A stretch of 12,340 nt of DNA from Methanobrevibacter sp. GTDB taxonomy: Archaea; Methanobacteriota; Methanobacteria; Methanobacteriales; Methanobacteriaceae. Made by a program: the position numbers and the translations under genes. The stretch is taken from the NCBI GenBank assembly GCA_009784145.1, contig WRCI01000036.1:1-12340 (forward strand). The letters are read 5' to 3'. Positions 1 through 5,022 of the stretch are shown here, one piece after another. Under the pieces are notes generated by a model, which was not told the origin of the DNA, did not search any database, and was given only the letters and a program-made list of their open reading frames with translations. Numbering within the stretch: the first letter of the stretch is position 1; each line of letters begins with the position of its first letter.

Positions 1-270
1 TATATTTATTTATATATATTTTATTTAATATTTTTAAAAAAATCTTATTTATTAAAAAAAAAAAAAACACATTATTATATATATATATATATATAATATA
101 TAATAAAATAATTTGATAAATAAGTTTTATATATAATATTGATAATATAATTTATATTGATAATTCATTTAGGATATTATTAAATAATAATTAAATTCAT
201 TGAATTTTATTGGATATTTTATTCAAATTATTAAGATTTTTACTCTTAATGTTTTTTTAATAGTGGTTTT
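1..270. other. AT-rich non-coding region upstream of threonine synthase
   Basis: No open frame of note. It has an A14 run (54-67), an alternating TA run (76-95), a TATA-like tttatata (126-133) and an 11-bp direct repeat atattgataat (136-146 and 154-164). If 126-133 is the real TATA box, transcription would start near 155 and give a leader of about 115 nt for thrC. That promoter is a weak guess, because TATA-like strings are abundant by chance in DNA this AT-rich. Confidence 0.5.
230..258 (+). terminator. hairpin plus T7 tract just before thrC
   Basis: Arms attaaga (230-236) and tcttaat (244-250) form a perfect 7-bp stem with a 7-nt loop, followed by gttttttt (251-258). This looks like an intrinsic terminator, and T-tracts alone can end archaeal transcripts. 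It lies only 12 nt before the thrC ATG, so it either ends an upstream transcript or acts as an attenuator in the thrC leader. The stem is AT-rich and weak. Confidence 0.35.
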
Positions 271-1476
271 ATGATAAAATGTGTAAAGTGTAATGCAAAG
301 TATGATGATAATGAAGTTATCTATAACTGTAAAGAATGTGGTTCTGTATTAGAAATATTTGTTGATATTGATAAATCAGAAGTTCCAAAAGAAACTTTTG
401 ACTGTAGGAAAGATACATTATGGAAATACAAAGAGTTCATGCCTGTTGATGAAACTAAAATTATTTCTCTTGATGAAGGAGGAACTCCCTTTTGTAAATG
501 TAATAAGATTGGTGAAGAACTAGGTGTAGATCTTTATGTTAAAGTAGAAGGTTCTAATCCTACTGGTAGCTTTAAAGATAGGGGTATGAGTGTTGGAATA
601 ACTAAAGCTAGTGAACTTGGTGTTGATACTGTTGGTTGTGCTTCTACTGGAAATACTTCTGCATCTCTTGCAGCTTATGCAGCTAGAGCTGGACTTCGCT
701 GTGTTGTTCTTCTTCCTAGTGGTAAAGTAGCTCTTGGAAAGTTAGCTCAAGCTATGTTTCATGGAGCCGAAGTTTTTTCAGTAAATGGGAACTTTGATGA
801 AGCTCTTGAAACTGTAACAGCACTTGCACTTGAAAAACATCTTTATCTTCTTAATTCTATTAATCCTTACAGACTTGAAGGGCAAAAGTCCATTGGATTT
901 GAAATTATACATGAACTTGGTTGGGAGTCTCCAGATAGAATTATCCTTCCTGTTGGAAATGCAGGTAATATTTCAGCTATTTGGAAAGGAATTACTGAAT
1001 TTCATAATGCTGGTTACATTGATGAGCTTCCAATGATGACTGGTATTCAAGCTGAAGGTGCAAGTCCAATAACCAATGCTTTTAGAAAAAATACTATGGA
1101 TATGGTTCCAGTTGAAAATCCAGAAACTGTAGCTACTGCTATTAGAATTGGTGCTCCAGTTAGTTCAATTAAAGCTCTTAGAGCTATTTATGATTCTAAT
1201 GGTTACTCTGATACTGTAACTGATGAGGAAATATTAGATGCTCAAAAAGAGCTTGCTAGATATGAAGGAATTGGTGTAGAACCAGCTTCAGCTGCTTCAA
1301 TAGCTGGTCTTAAAAAGCTAGTTGAAGAAGGAGTTGTAGAAAAGGGTGAAAAAATAGTTTGTATTGTAACTGGTCATTTACTTAAAGATCCAAATACTGC
1401 TATAAATGCCTGCACAAAACCTATTGAAATTGATGCTGATATTGAAGCTTTAAAAAAAGTTTTATTGAATAAATAA
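271..1476 (+). CDS. thrC: threonine synthase
   Basis: PLP-dependent enzyme that converts O-phospho-L-homoserine to L-threonine, the last step of threonine synthesis, in the cytoplasm. The 401-residue product is full length for archaeal threonine synthases. An N-terminal zinc ribbon is visible (CVKC, C4/C7; CKEC, C20/C23). The PLP-lysine motif NPTGSFKDRG places the Schiff-base lysine at K102. STGNTSAS (125-132) is the substrate/carboxylate loop, and the glycine-rich PVGNAGN (227-233) binds the PLP phosphate. The fold is type II, and a dehydratase is excluded by the overall match. The Shine-Dalgarno sequence is poor (gtgg, 263-266), but the ATG fits the family N terminus. A terminator-like hairpin stands directly upstream. 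The gene is followed by T-rich DNA, so it is probably transcribed alone. Confidence 0.96.
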   Translation: MIKCVKCNAKYDDNEVIYNCKECGSVLEIFVDIDKSEVPKETFDCRKDTLWKYKEFMPVDETKIISLDEGGTPFCKCNKIGEELGVDLYVKVEGSNPTGSFKDRGMSVGITKASELGVDTVGCASTGNTSASLAAYAARAGLRCVVLLPSGKVALGKLAQAMFHGAEVFSVNGNFDEALETVTALALEKHLYLLNSINPYRLEGQKSIGFEIIHELGWESPDRIILPVGNAGNISAIWKGITEFHNAGYIDELPMMTGIQAEGASPITNAFRKNTMDMVPVENPETVATAIRIGAPVSSIKALRAIYDSNGYSDTVTDEEILDAQKELARYEGIGVEPASAASIAGLKKLVEEGVVEKGEKIVCIVTGHLLKDPNTAINACTKPIEIDADIEALKKVLLNK

Positions 1477-1492
1477 TCATTAATTTTACTTA

Positions 1493-1522
1493 TTTTTTAT
1501 TTATAAATTTTTATATTTTTTT
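1493..1522 (+). terminator. T-tract terminator region after thrC
   Basis: T6 (1493-1498), T5 (1508-1512) and T7 (1516-1522) follow the thrC stop within 50 nt. Successive T-tracts on the coding strand are the usual archaeal termination signal. The tracts run on into the phased array described separately. Confidence 0.5.
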
Positions 1523-1626
1523 ATATCTTTTTATAAGTTTTTATAAGTTTTTATAAGTTTTTATATCTTTTTATATCTTTTTATAAGTTTTTATAAGTTT
1601 TTATATCTTTTTATAAGTTTTTATAT
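1501..1626. repeat. 10-bp tandem array of phased T5 tracts
   Basis: About twelve head-to-tail 10-bp units. Two variants alternate, ttataagttt and ttatatcttt, after two degenerate first units (1501-1520). From 1521 the order is B-A-A-A-B-B-A-A-B-A, where A is ttataagttt and B is ttatatcttt. Reading across units, a T5 tract recurs every 10 bp (1528-1532, then each +10 to 1618-1622). This is a T5N5 pattern, the classical layout for intrinsically curved DNA. It lies between thrC and the histone gene. Confidence 0.9.
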
Positions 1627-1920
1627 ATTATGTTCAGTTGATAATTTTTTCTAAATTTACATTTTTCATATCTTTATTATTTTTTTATATTTTATCACTT
1701 AATTTTTATATTTCTTAATTTTCATATCTTATATTCGTTATTTTTAAAATTATAATTTTTTATAATGATTTTATATGATTATTTTTTAAAAATTTTATTT
1801 AAATTTATTAAGTTGGGTCATCTTGTTTAGATATTGAATTATGAAAAATTGGAATGTTGTATATAAAATTATCATTACAATGTTCTAATTATATTAAAAT
1901 TTACTATATTTTAACCAATA
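1627..1920. other. AT-rich spacer before the histone promoter
   Basis: No convincing gene on either strand. The sequence is low-complexity T-rich to about 1800, then more mixed. A short opposite-strand open frame at 1904-2155 overlaps the histone gene and is an artefact of it. No RNA gene was recognised. Confidence 0.5.
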
Positions 1921-1922
1921 TC

Positions 1923-1930
1923 TTTATATA
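1923..1930 (+). promoter_or_regulatory. TATA box of the histone gene
   Basis: A good archaeal TATA element, tttatata, is centred about 48 nt before the ATG. Starting about 25 nt downstream would give a leader of roughly 20 nt containing the ribosome site gaggtga (1963-1969). Spacing and strength fit a highly expressed single-gene unit. Confidence 0.6.
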
Positions 1931-1973
1931 TGATGAATGATACATTATACTTACAAACTTATGAGGTGAAAAT

Positions 1974-2171
1974 ATGGAATTACCAATTGCTCCTATCGGC
2001 AGAATCTTAAAAAACGCTGGTGCTGACAGAGTCAGTGATGGCGCTAAAGAAGCATTAGCTGAAGCAATAGAAGAGTGTGGAAACGATATTGCTGCTAAAG
2101 CTGTCGGATTCGCAAGACATGCTGGTAGAAAAACTATTAAAGTAGAAGATATCAAATTAGCTACTAAATAA
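1974..2171 (+). CDS. archaeal histone (HMf family)
   Basis: Small histone-fold protein that dimerises and multimerises on DNA, wrapping about 30 bp per dimer, and so organises the chromosome. The 65 residues cover the whole fold. It starts with the family sequence [17 protein letters not shown], has the RVSD loop before helix 2, and ends with the DNA-contact loop [10 protein letters not shown] followed by VEDIKLATK. The C terminus is a few residues shorter than classical HMfB (no RRFKK-like end). There is one cysteine (C35 in EECGND). The ATG at 1974 follows gaggtga (1963-1969) at proper spacing. It is a lone gene with its own TATA box and a T-rich 3' end. Its codon use is a little richer in C than the spacers, as in highly expressed genes. 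Confidence 0.97.
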   Translation: MELPIAPIGRILKNAGADRVSDGAKEALAEAIEECGNDIAAKAVGFARHAGRKTIKVEDIKLATK

Positions 2172-2190
2172 TTAAGTTAAATACAAAGTA

Positions 2191-2302
2191 AGTAAAGGGA
2201 TTTAGTTTTTTACTATTTAACTTTATTTTTGTATATGATATTATTTCTATTTTTATTTTTTTTTATTTTTTTTATTATTTTTATTATTTTTATTATTTTT
2301 TC
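2191..2302 (+). terminator. termination region of the histone gene
   Basis: A weak 6-bp hairpin, agtaaa (2191-2196) with tttact (2209-2214), is followed by a long run of T-tracts including repeated tattatttt units up to about 2300. Multiple T-tracts after a highly expressed archaeal gene are best read as a termination zone. Confidence 0.5.
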
Positions 2303-2322
2303 AATTAATTTTATTTATTTTA

Positions 2323-2370
2323 TCAATATTTTGTTTTACCAATTTTTTGTTTTATCAATTTTTTCTTTAA
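2323..2370. repeat. 16-bp imperfect tandem triplicate
   Basis: Three adjacent copies of a tcaattttttgtttta-like unit (2323-2338, 2339-2354, 2355-2370), each differing by one to a few bases. T-rich, inside the histone-L7Ae spacer. Probably slippage-born, with no visible coding role. Confidence 0.7.
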
Positions 2371-2633
2371 AATCTTTTTTATTTTCTAAATATTTATTAT
2401 TTTGATATATAATTGGATTATATTTTATTTAATTATTTTTTATTATAATAAGTATAAAATAGAATAAATAAGAGGTATAATTAAATAAAAATAGAATATA
2501 TAATAGAATATATGATATAAATATAAAATAGAATATATAATCATTATGTAAATAGAATAGAATTATAAGTATATAACTAAGATAAATTATAATTAATTAG
2601 ATATACTACTTTTTAATAGACTGAGACTTATAA

Positions 2634-2678
2634 TGAAAACCTTTATATGCTATAAAAATATATTTAATATAGTCTATT
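2634..2678 (+). promoter_or_regulatory. orphan archaeal promoter with flanking inverted repeat
   Basis: An A-rich BRE-like gaaaac (2635-2640) directly abuts a TATA element, ctttatatgc (2641-2650). This is the best-formed promoter in the long spacer. The expected start is near 2670. An 8-bp inverted repeat brackets it: aatagact (2615-2622) upstream and agtctatt (2671-2678) at the predicted start. No gene begins within 500 bp, so it would drive either a small RNA or a roughly 590-nt L7Ae leader. Confidence 0.45.
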
Positions 2679-2897
2679 CTCAAGACTCTTATTTCTATTA
2701 TAATACATTAATAATGTTTTAGAGGAATCTATTATTTTGATGAATCTATTGAATTCGAATTTTTGAGATTATAAGGCTATAATTGATGCGGTTAGTGTAA
2801 TACTATTGTGTAATGATGTTTTAGCTAAAATAAAGCATATATTTTATTTAAATTATTTAATAATATTGCTTATTATATTTGGTTAATATTAATATAT

Positions 2898-2942
2898 AGA
2901 TTAATATTCTTTAGATTAATATTCTTTAGATTAATATTCTTA
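2898..2942. repeat. 15-bp tandem triplicate
   Basis: Three copies of agattaatattcttt (2898-2912, 2913-2927, 2928-2942). The first two are identical and the third differs only in its last base. Non-coding. The near identity of the copies suggests recent duplication. Confidence 0.9.
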
Positions 2943-3121
2943 ATTTATGTTTTAATCGAAATTATATTGAATTGAAATCAATAATAAATATATTTTTATT
3001 AATATTTCTAATTTTAGCTTATTTTATTCATACAAATTCTAGTACTTATTTTAGACAATTTATAATTAAAATGCAATGTAATTTATTGGTCTAATTATTT
3101 GGGATAAATAAATTCTAGTTA

Positions 3122-3176
3122 TTTTAAGATAAATAAATTATATTTTCATTATAACAGCAGATATATTATCTTAAAA
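3122..3176. repeat. 11-bp perfect inverted repeat upstream of L7Ae
   Basis: Arms ttttaagataa (3122-3132) and ttatcttaaaa (3166-3176) are exact reverse complements separated by 33 nt. The left arm is followed by a TATA-like ttatattt stretch (3138-3145), so the pair could mark an operator around the L7Ae promoter or a stem in its mRNA. Chance occurrence is possible in such AT-rich sequence. Confidence 0.5.
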
Positions 3177-3210
3177 CTTATCATAAAGTTATTTAAACTG
3201 CAGTTATAAT

Positions 3211-3244
3211 ATTTGCCGATGGATGGTAAATGCCAGATGAAAAA
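3211..3244 (+). promoter_or_regulatory. candidate kink-turn in the L7Ae mRNA leader
   Basis: Read as RNA, 3212-3244 can form a kink-turn. The non-canonical stem is UGGU (3224-3227) with GCCA (3232-3235), closed by an AAAU loop. Tandem sheared pairs come from GA (3222-3223) and GA (3236-3237), with a 3-nt bulge AUG (3219-3221). The canonical stem is short and imperfect (G3218-U3238, C3217-G3239, two mismatches, then three U-A pairs). Kink-turns are the RNA ligand of L7Ae, and L7Ae self-repression through its leader has been reported in archaea. The 3' strand of the weak canonical stem touches the ribosome site at 3242-3250. A rival 7-bp hairpin (3211-3217 with 3225-3231) would exclude the kink-turn. 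Confidence 0.4.
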
Positions 3245-3257
3245 GGAGGTAAATAAT

Positions 3258-3629
3258 ATGGCAAAAGCAATTTATGTAAAATTTGACACCCCGAGTGAAA
3301 TAGCTGAAAAAGCTGAAGAAGCATTAGAAATAGCAAGAAATACTGGAAAAGTAGCTAAAGGAACTAATGAAGTTACTAAATTTATAGAAAGAGGAAATGT
3401 AGCATTAGTTTTAATTGCAGAAGATGTAGATCCTGCAGAAATTGTTGCACACATACCAGTTCTTGCAGAAGAAAAAGAAATTCCTTATGTTTATTTAGCT
3501 ACCAAAGAAGAAGTTGGCGGTGCTGCAGGACTTAATGTCGGTACAGCTTCAGCAGCTATTGTTGATGCTGGAGAAGGCGAAGAATTAGTGAACGAAGTCG
3601 TAGAAAAAGTCGAAGAACTTAAAAGTTAA
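3258..3629 (+). CDS. rpl7ae: large-subunit ribosomal protein L7Ae (eL8)
   Basis: Kink-turn RNA-binding protein of the 50S subunit. In archaea it is also a core subunit of box C/D and H/ACA RNPs and of RNase P. The 123-residue product is normal length. The RNA-binding segment [12 protein letters not shown] (35-46), the IAEDVDP core (53-59) and loop [17 protein letters not shown] (84-100) are family hallmarks. The frame is open upstream to a TTG at 3213, but ATG 3258 is chosen: it follows a very strong ribosome site, aaaggaggt (3242-3250), at 7-nt spacing and gives the conserved start [12 protein letters not shown]. It is the first gene of the L7Ae-S28e-L24e group. The leader contains a candidate kink-turn, suggesting autoregulation. 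Confidence 0.96.
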   Translation: MAKAIYVKFDTPSEIAEKAEEALEIARNTGKVAKGTNEVTKFIERGNVALVLIAEDVDPAEIVAHIPVLAEEKEIPYVYLATKEEVGGAAGLNVGTASAAIVDAGEGEELVNEVVEKVEELKS

Positions 3630-3646
3630 TTATTTTCTCGATCTGT

Positions 3647-3701
3647 TTTAAAAGCATTAACTTTAAAAGAAATTAACTTTTTTGATGTTGAAGCTTTTAA
3701 A
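3647..3701 (+). repeat. 9-bp inverted repeat between L7Ae and S28e
   Basis: Arms tttaaaagc (3647-3655) and gcttttaaa (3693-3701) are exact complements with 37 nt between. They include the duplicated attaacttt (3656-3664 and 3672-3680) and a T6 tract (3677-3682). This could be a transcript stem or partial terminator separating the two ribosomal protein genes. Function is unknown. Confidence 0.45.
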
Positions 3702-3721
3702 TTCTATTAACAGGTGATTTT

Positions 3722-3928
3722 ATGGAAGAAGGAACTCCAGCAGAGATCATTGAAGTTCTAAAAAGAACAGGAATGACTGGAGAGGTAATGCAAGTTAAAT
3801 GCAGAATCCTCGATGGAAGAGACAAGGGAAGAATATTAACTCGAAATATCATGGGTCCTGTTAGACAAGGAGATATTTTGATGTTATTAGACACAATTAG
3901 AGAAGCTAAGGAGATTAAAACACCTTAA
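3722..3928 (+). CDS. rps28e: small-subunit ribosomal protein S28e
   Basis: A 30S ribosomal protein found in archaea and eukaryotes, with an OB-like beta barrel that sits near the mRNA exit region. The 68 residues are family length. The signature [18 protein letters not shown] (41-58) and the ending REAKEIKTP (60-68) are diagnostic. The ATG at 3722 follows aggtga (3712-3717). It lies 92 nt after L7Ae and 88 nt before L24e in the same orientation, the usual L7Ae-S28e-L24e arrangement. A reverse-strand open frame of similar span is only its shadow. Confidence 0.96.
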   Translation: MEEGTPAEIIEVLKRTGMTGEVMQVKCRILDGRDKGRILTRNIMGPVRQGDILMLLDTIREAKEIKTP

Positions 3929-4016
3929 ATATTAGATATTATTAATATTTATATTAAAAATATAATGAGAATATATAAGGTAGTTTTTAATTAACTTAAT
4001 TCTAAAGGTGAATAAC

Positions 4017-4178
4017 ATGAGAACTTGTTCATTTTGTAAAGAAGAAATAGAAGAAGGTACTGGTAAAATGTTCGTTAAAAAAGACGGATCCATATACTTT
4101 TTCTGTAGTAGTAAATGTGAAAAAAACATGATTAAACTTGGAAGAGTTCCAAGGAAAGTCAAATGGGTTAAAGAATAA
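4017..4178 (+). CDS. rpl24e: large-subunit ribosomal protein L24e
   Basis: Zinc-binding 50S protein of archaea and eukaryotes. The 53-codon product is short but typical for archaeal L24e. It begins [16 protein letters not shown], and its four zinc cysteines are C4, C7, C30 and C34 (CSFC and CSSKC). The segment [15 protein letters not shown] (16-30) and the end [11 protein letters not shown] (43-53) match the family. The ATG follows aaaggtg (4004-4010) at good spacing. It is expected after S28e and before NDK, as seen. A reverse-strand open frame over 3932-4162 is a shadow. The stop is followed almost at once by the 20-bp repeat array. Confidence 0.95.
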   Translation: MRTCSFCKEEIEEGTGKMFVKKDGSIYFFCSSKCEKNMIKLGRVPRKVKWVKE

Positions 4179-4180
4179 TA

Positions 4181-4380
4181 TTATTAAGATAATGTTAATT
4201 TTATTAGAATATTATTAACTTTATTAATATATTATTAATGTTATTAGGGTAATATTAATGTTATTATGATAATATTGATTTTATTATGATAATATTGATT
4301 TTATTATGATAATATTAACTTTATTAATATATTATTAATATTATTGGGATAATATCAACGTTATTAAGATATTACTGAAT
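4181..4380. repeat. 20-bp x 10 tandem array between L24e and ndk
   Basis: Ten contiguous 20-bp units, each beginning ttatt, with consensus close to ttattatgataatattaatt. Units at 4261 and 4281 are identical and 4301 differs only in its last bases. Outer units are more diverged, such as 4241 (ttagggt) and 4341 (ttgggat). Within each unit a second AT block, aatatt, falls 10 bp after the first, so the array has both 10- and 20-bp periodicity. No coding frame spans it. It ends about 50 bp before the ndk start. Confidence 0.92.
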
Positions 4381-4383
4381 AAT

Positions 4384-4393
4384 TATAAATATA
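4384..4393 (+). promoter_or_regulatory. possible TATA box of ndk
   Basis: tataaatata lies directly after the 20-bp array and about 42 nt before the ndk ATG, leaving room for a roughly 20-nt leader with the ribosome site gaggtt (4420-4425). Plausible, but one of many AT strings. Confidence 0.35.
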
Positions 4394-4430
4394 ACTCAAT
4401 TATACTGTATTTAAATAATGAGGTTAAAAA

Positions 4431-4883
4431 ATGATGGAAAAAAGCTTCGTTATGATGAAACCTGATACTGTACAAAGAAGGATTATGGGAAAAGTTTTAT
4501 CTAGATTTGAAGAAAAAGGACTTCAACTTGTTGGAATGAAATTAATACAAATTGATGAAGCTCTTGCAAAAGAGCATTATGGAGAACATGCTGAAAAGCC
4601 TTTTTTCAATGATTTAGTTAGTTACATAACTTCATCTCCTGCTTTAGCTATGGTTATTAAAGGTGAAGATTCAATATCATTAATTCGAAAAATAGTAGGT
4701 GCAACTAATCCTAAAGAAGCAGATCTTGGAACTGTTAGAGGGGATTTTGCTTTAGATATGGGTAGAAACGTTATTCATGCTTCTGATTCTCCTGCTTCTG
4801 CAGAAAGAGAAATTTCTCTATTTTTTGATGAAGATGAAATTTGTGAATATGAAATGGTTGATAATGCTTGGATTTATGAATAA
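4431..4883 (+). CDS. ndk: nucleoside diphosphate kinase
   Basis: Transfers the gamma-phosphate from an NTP (usually ATP) to NDPs through a phosphohistidine, balancing cytosolic NTP and dNTP pools. The 150-residue product is full length. It has the N-terminal strand with KPDTVQRRIMG (10-20), RGDFALDMGRN (103-113) and the active-site block NVIHASDSPASAEREI, with catalytic H116. The start MMEKSF has two adjacent ATGs (4431, 4434); either fits gaggtt (4420-4425). It is placed between L24e and the initiation factor, common in euryarchaeal translation clusters, where it may supply GTP for the GTPases. A possible promoter precedes it, so it need not depend on read-through from L24e. Confidence 0.97.
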   Translation: MMEKSFVMMKPDTVQRRIMGKVLSRFEEKGLQLVGMKLIQIDEALAKEHYGEHAEKPFFNDLVSYITSSPALAMVIKGEDSISLIRKIVGATNPKEADLGTVRGDFALDMGRNVIHASDSPASAEREISLFFDEDEICEYEMVDNAWIYE

Positions 4884-4910
4884 ATTTAAGTATTTAATTA
4901 ATTAAGAAAA

Positions 4911-4987
4911 GAATTTATTTGATTAAGTTTTATGTATAATTTATTTGATTAAATTTGATGTGAATTTATTTGATGTAATTTATATTT
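4911..4987. repeat. imperfect 25-26-bp triplicate before aIF5B
   Basis: Three consecutive stretches start with gaatttatttgatt or a close variant (4911, 4937, 4962), spaced 26 and 25 bp. Non-coding; the third copy runs into the presumed promoter of the next gene. Confidence 0.65.
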
Positions 4988-4998
4988 AATTATATTAA
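4976..4998 (+). promoter_or_regulatory. possible promoter of aIF5B
   Basis: Two overlapping TATA-like strings, tttatattt (4979-4987) and ttatatt (4990-4996), lie 25-45 nt before the aIF5B ATG. With the usual spacing of about 25 nt, the transcript would begin within about 15 nt of the ATG, i.e. be leaderless or nearly so. This fits the lack of a ribosome site there. Confidence 0.35.
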
Positions 4999-5022
4999 AA
5001 AATAAAAAATTTATTTAAAAAT

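Larger units (their letters stand above)
2172..3257. other. 1.1-kb gene-free region between histone and L7Ae
   Basis: No open frame with family features or a good ribosome site is present on either strand. No tRNA-like cloverleaf was recognised. The contents are the T-rich terminator zone, a 16-bp triplicate (2323-2370), a TATA-type promoter (2634-2650) followed by about 170 nt of less monotonous sequence (2670-2840), a 15-bp triplicate (2898-2942), an 11-bp inverted repeat (3122-3176) and the structured L7Ae leader. The 2670-2840 stretch is the best place for an unrecognised small RNA. Confidence 0.6.

Noticed and set aside
54..96. Replication origin, from the A14 and TA runs
   Set aside because: No origin recognition box repeats or Orc1/Cdc6 gene are visible. 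AT runs are common throughout these spacers.
824..1036. 70-codon open frame inside thrC on the same strand
   Set aside because: It lies in another frame within a clear threonine synthase, has no ribosome site and resembles no family.
1904..2155. Reverse-strand open frame over the histone gene
   Set aside because: It is antisense to an unmistakable histone and has no promoter or ribosome site of its own. The same holds for the reverse-strand frames at 3272-3454, 3697-3894, 3932-4162, 5781-6056, 6324-6572, 8143-8331 and 11474-11659.
2633..2719. 28-codon open frame starting at the ATG inside the orphan promoter
   Set aside because: No ribosome site, the start overlaps the BRE/TATA element so it could not be on that transcript, and the composition is AT-random.
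2750..2760. tRNA T-loop-like ttcgaat near 2753
   Set aside because: The flanking bases do not form the T stem, and no acceptor or anticodon arm could be found. Methanogen tRNAs are also far more GC-rich.
2738..2766. Box C/D guide RNA, from a C-box-like tgatga at 2738-2743
   Set aside because: No proper CTGA D box follows at the right distance, only TTGA-like strings, and there is no terminal stem.
3213..3257. Earlier in-frame TTG start for L7Ae, adding 15 residues
   Set aside because: The ATG at 3258 has a near-perfect ribosome site (aaaggaggt) and gives the conserved N terminus. The TTG has no ribosome site, and the extra stretch fits better as a structured leader.
4181..4380. CRISPR array
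   Set aside because: The units are contiguous 20-bp tandem copies with no unique spacers, and no cas gene is nearby.
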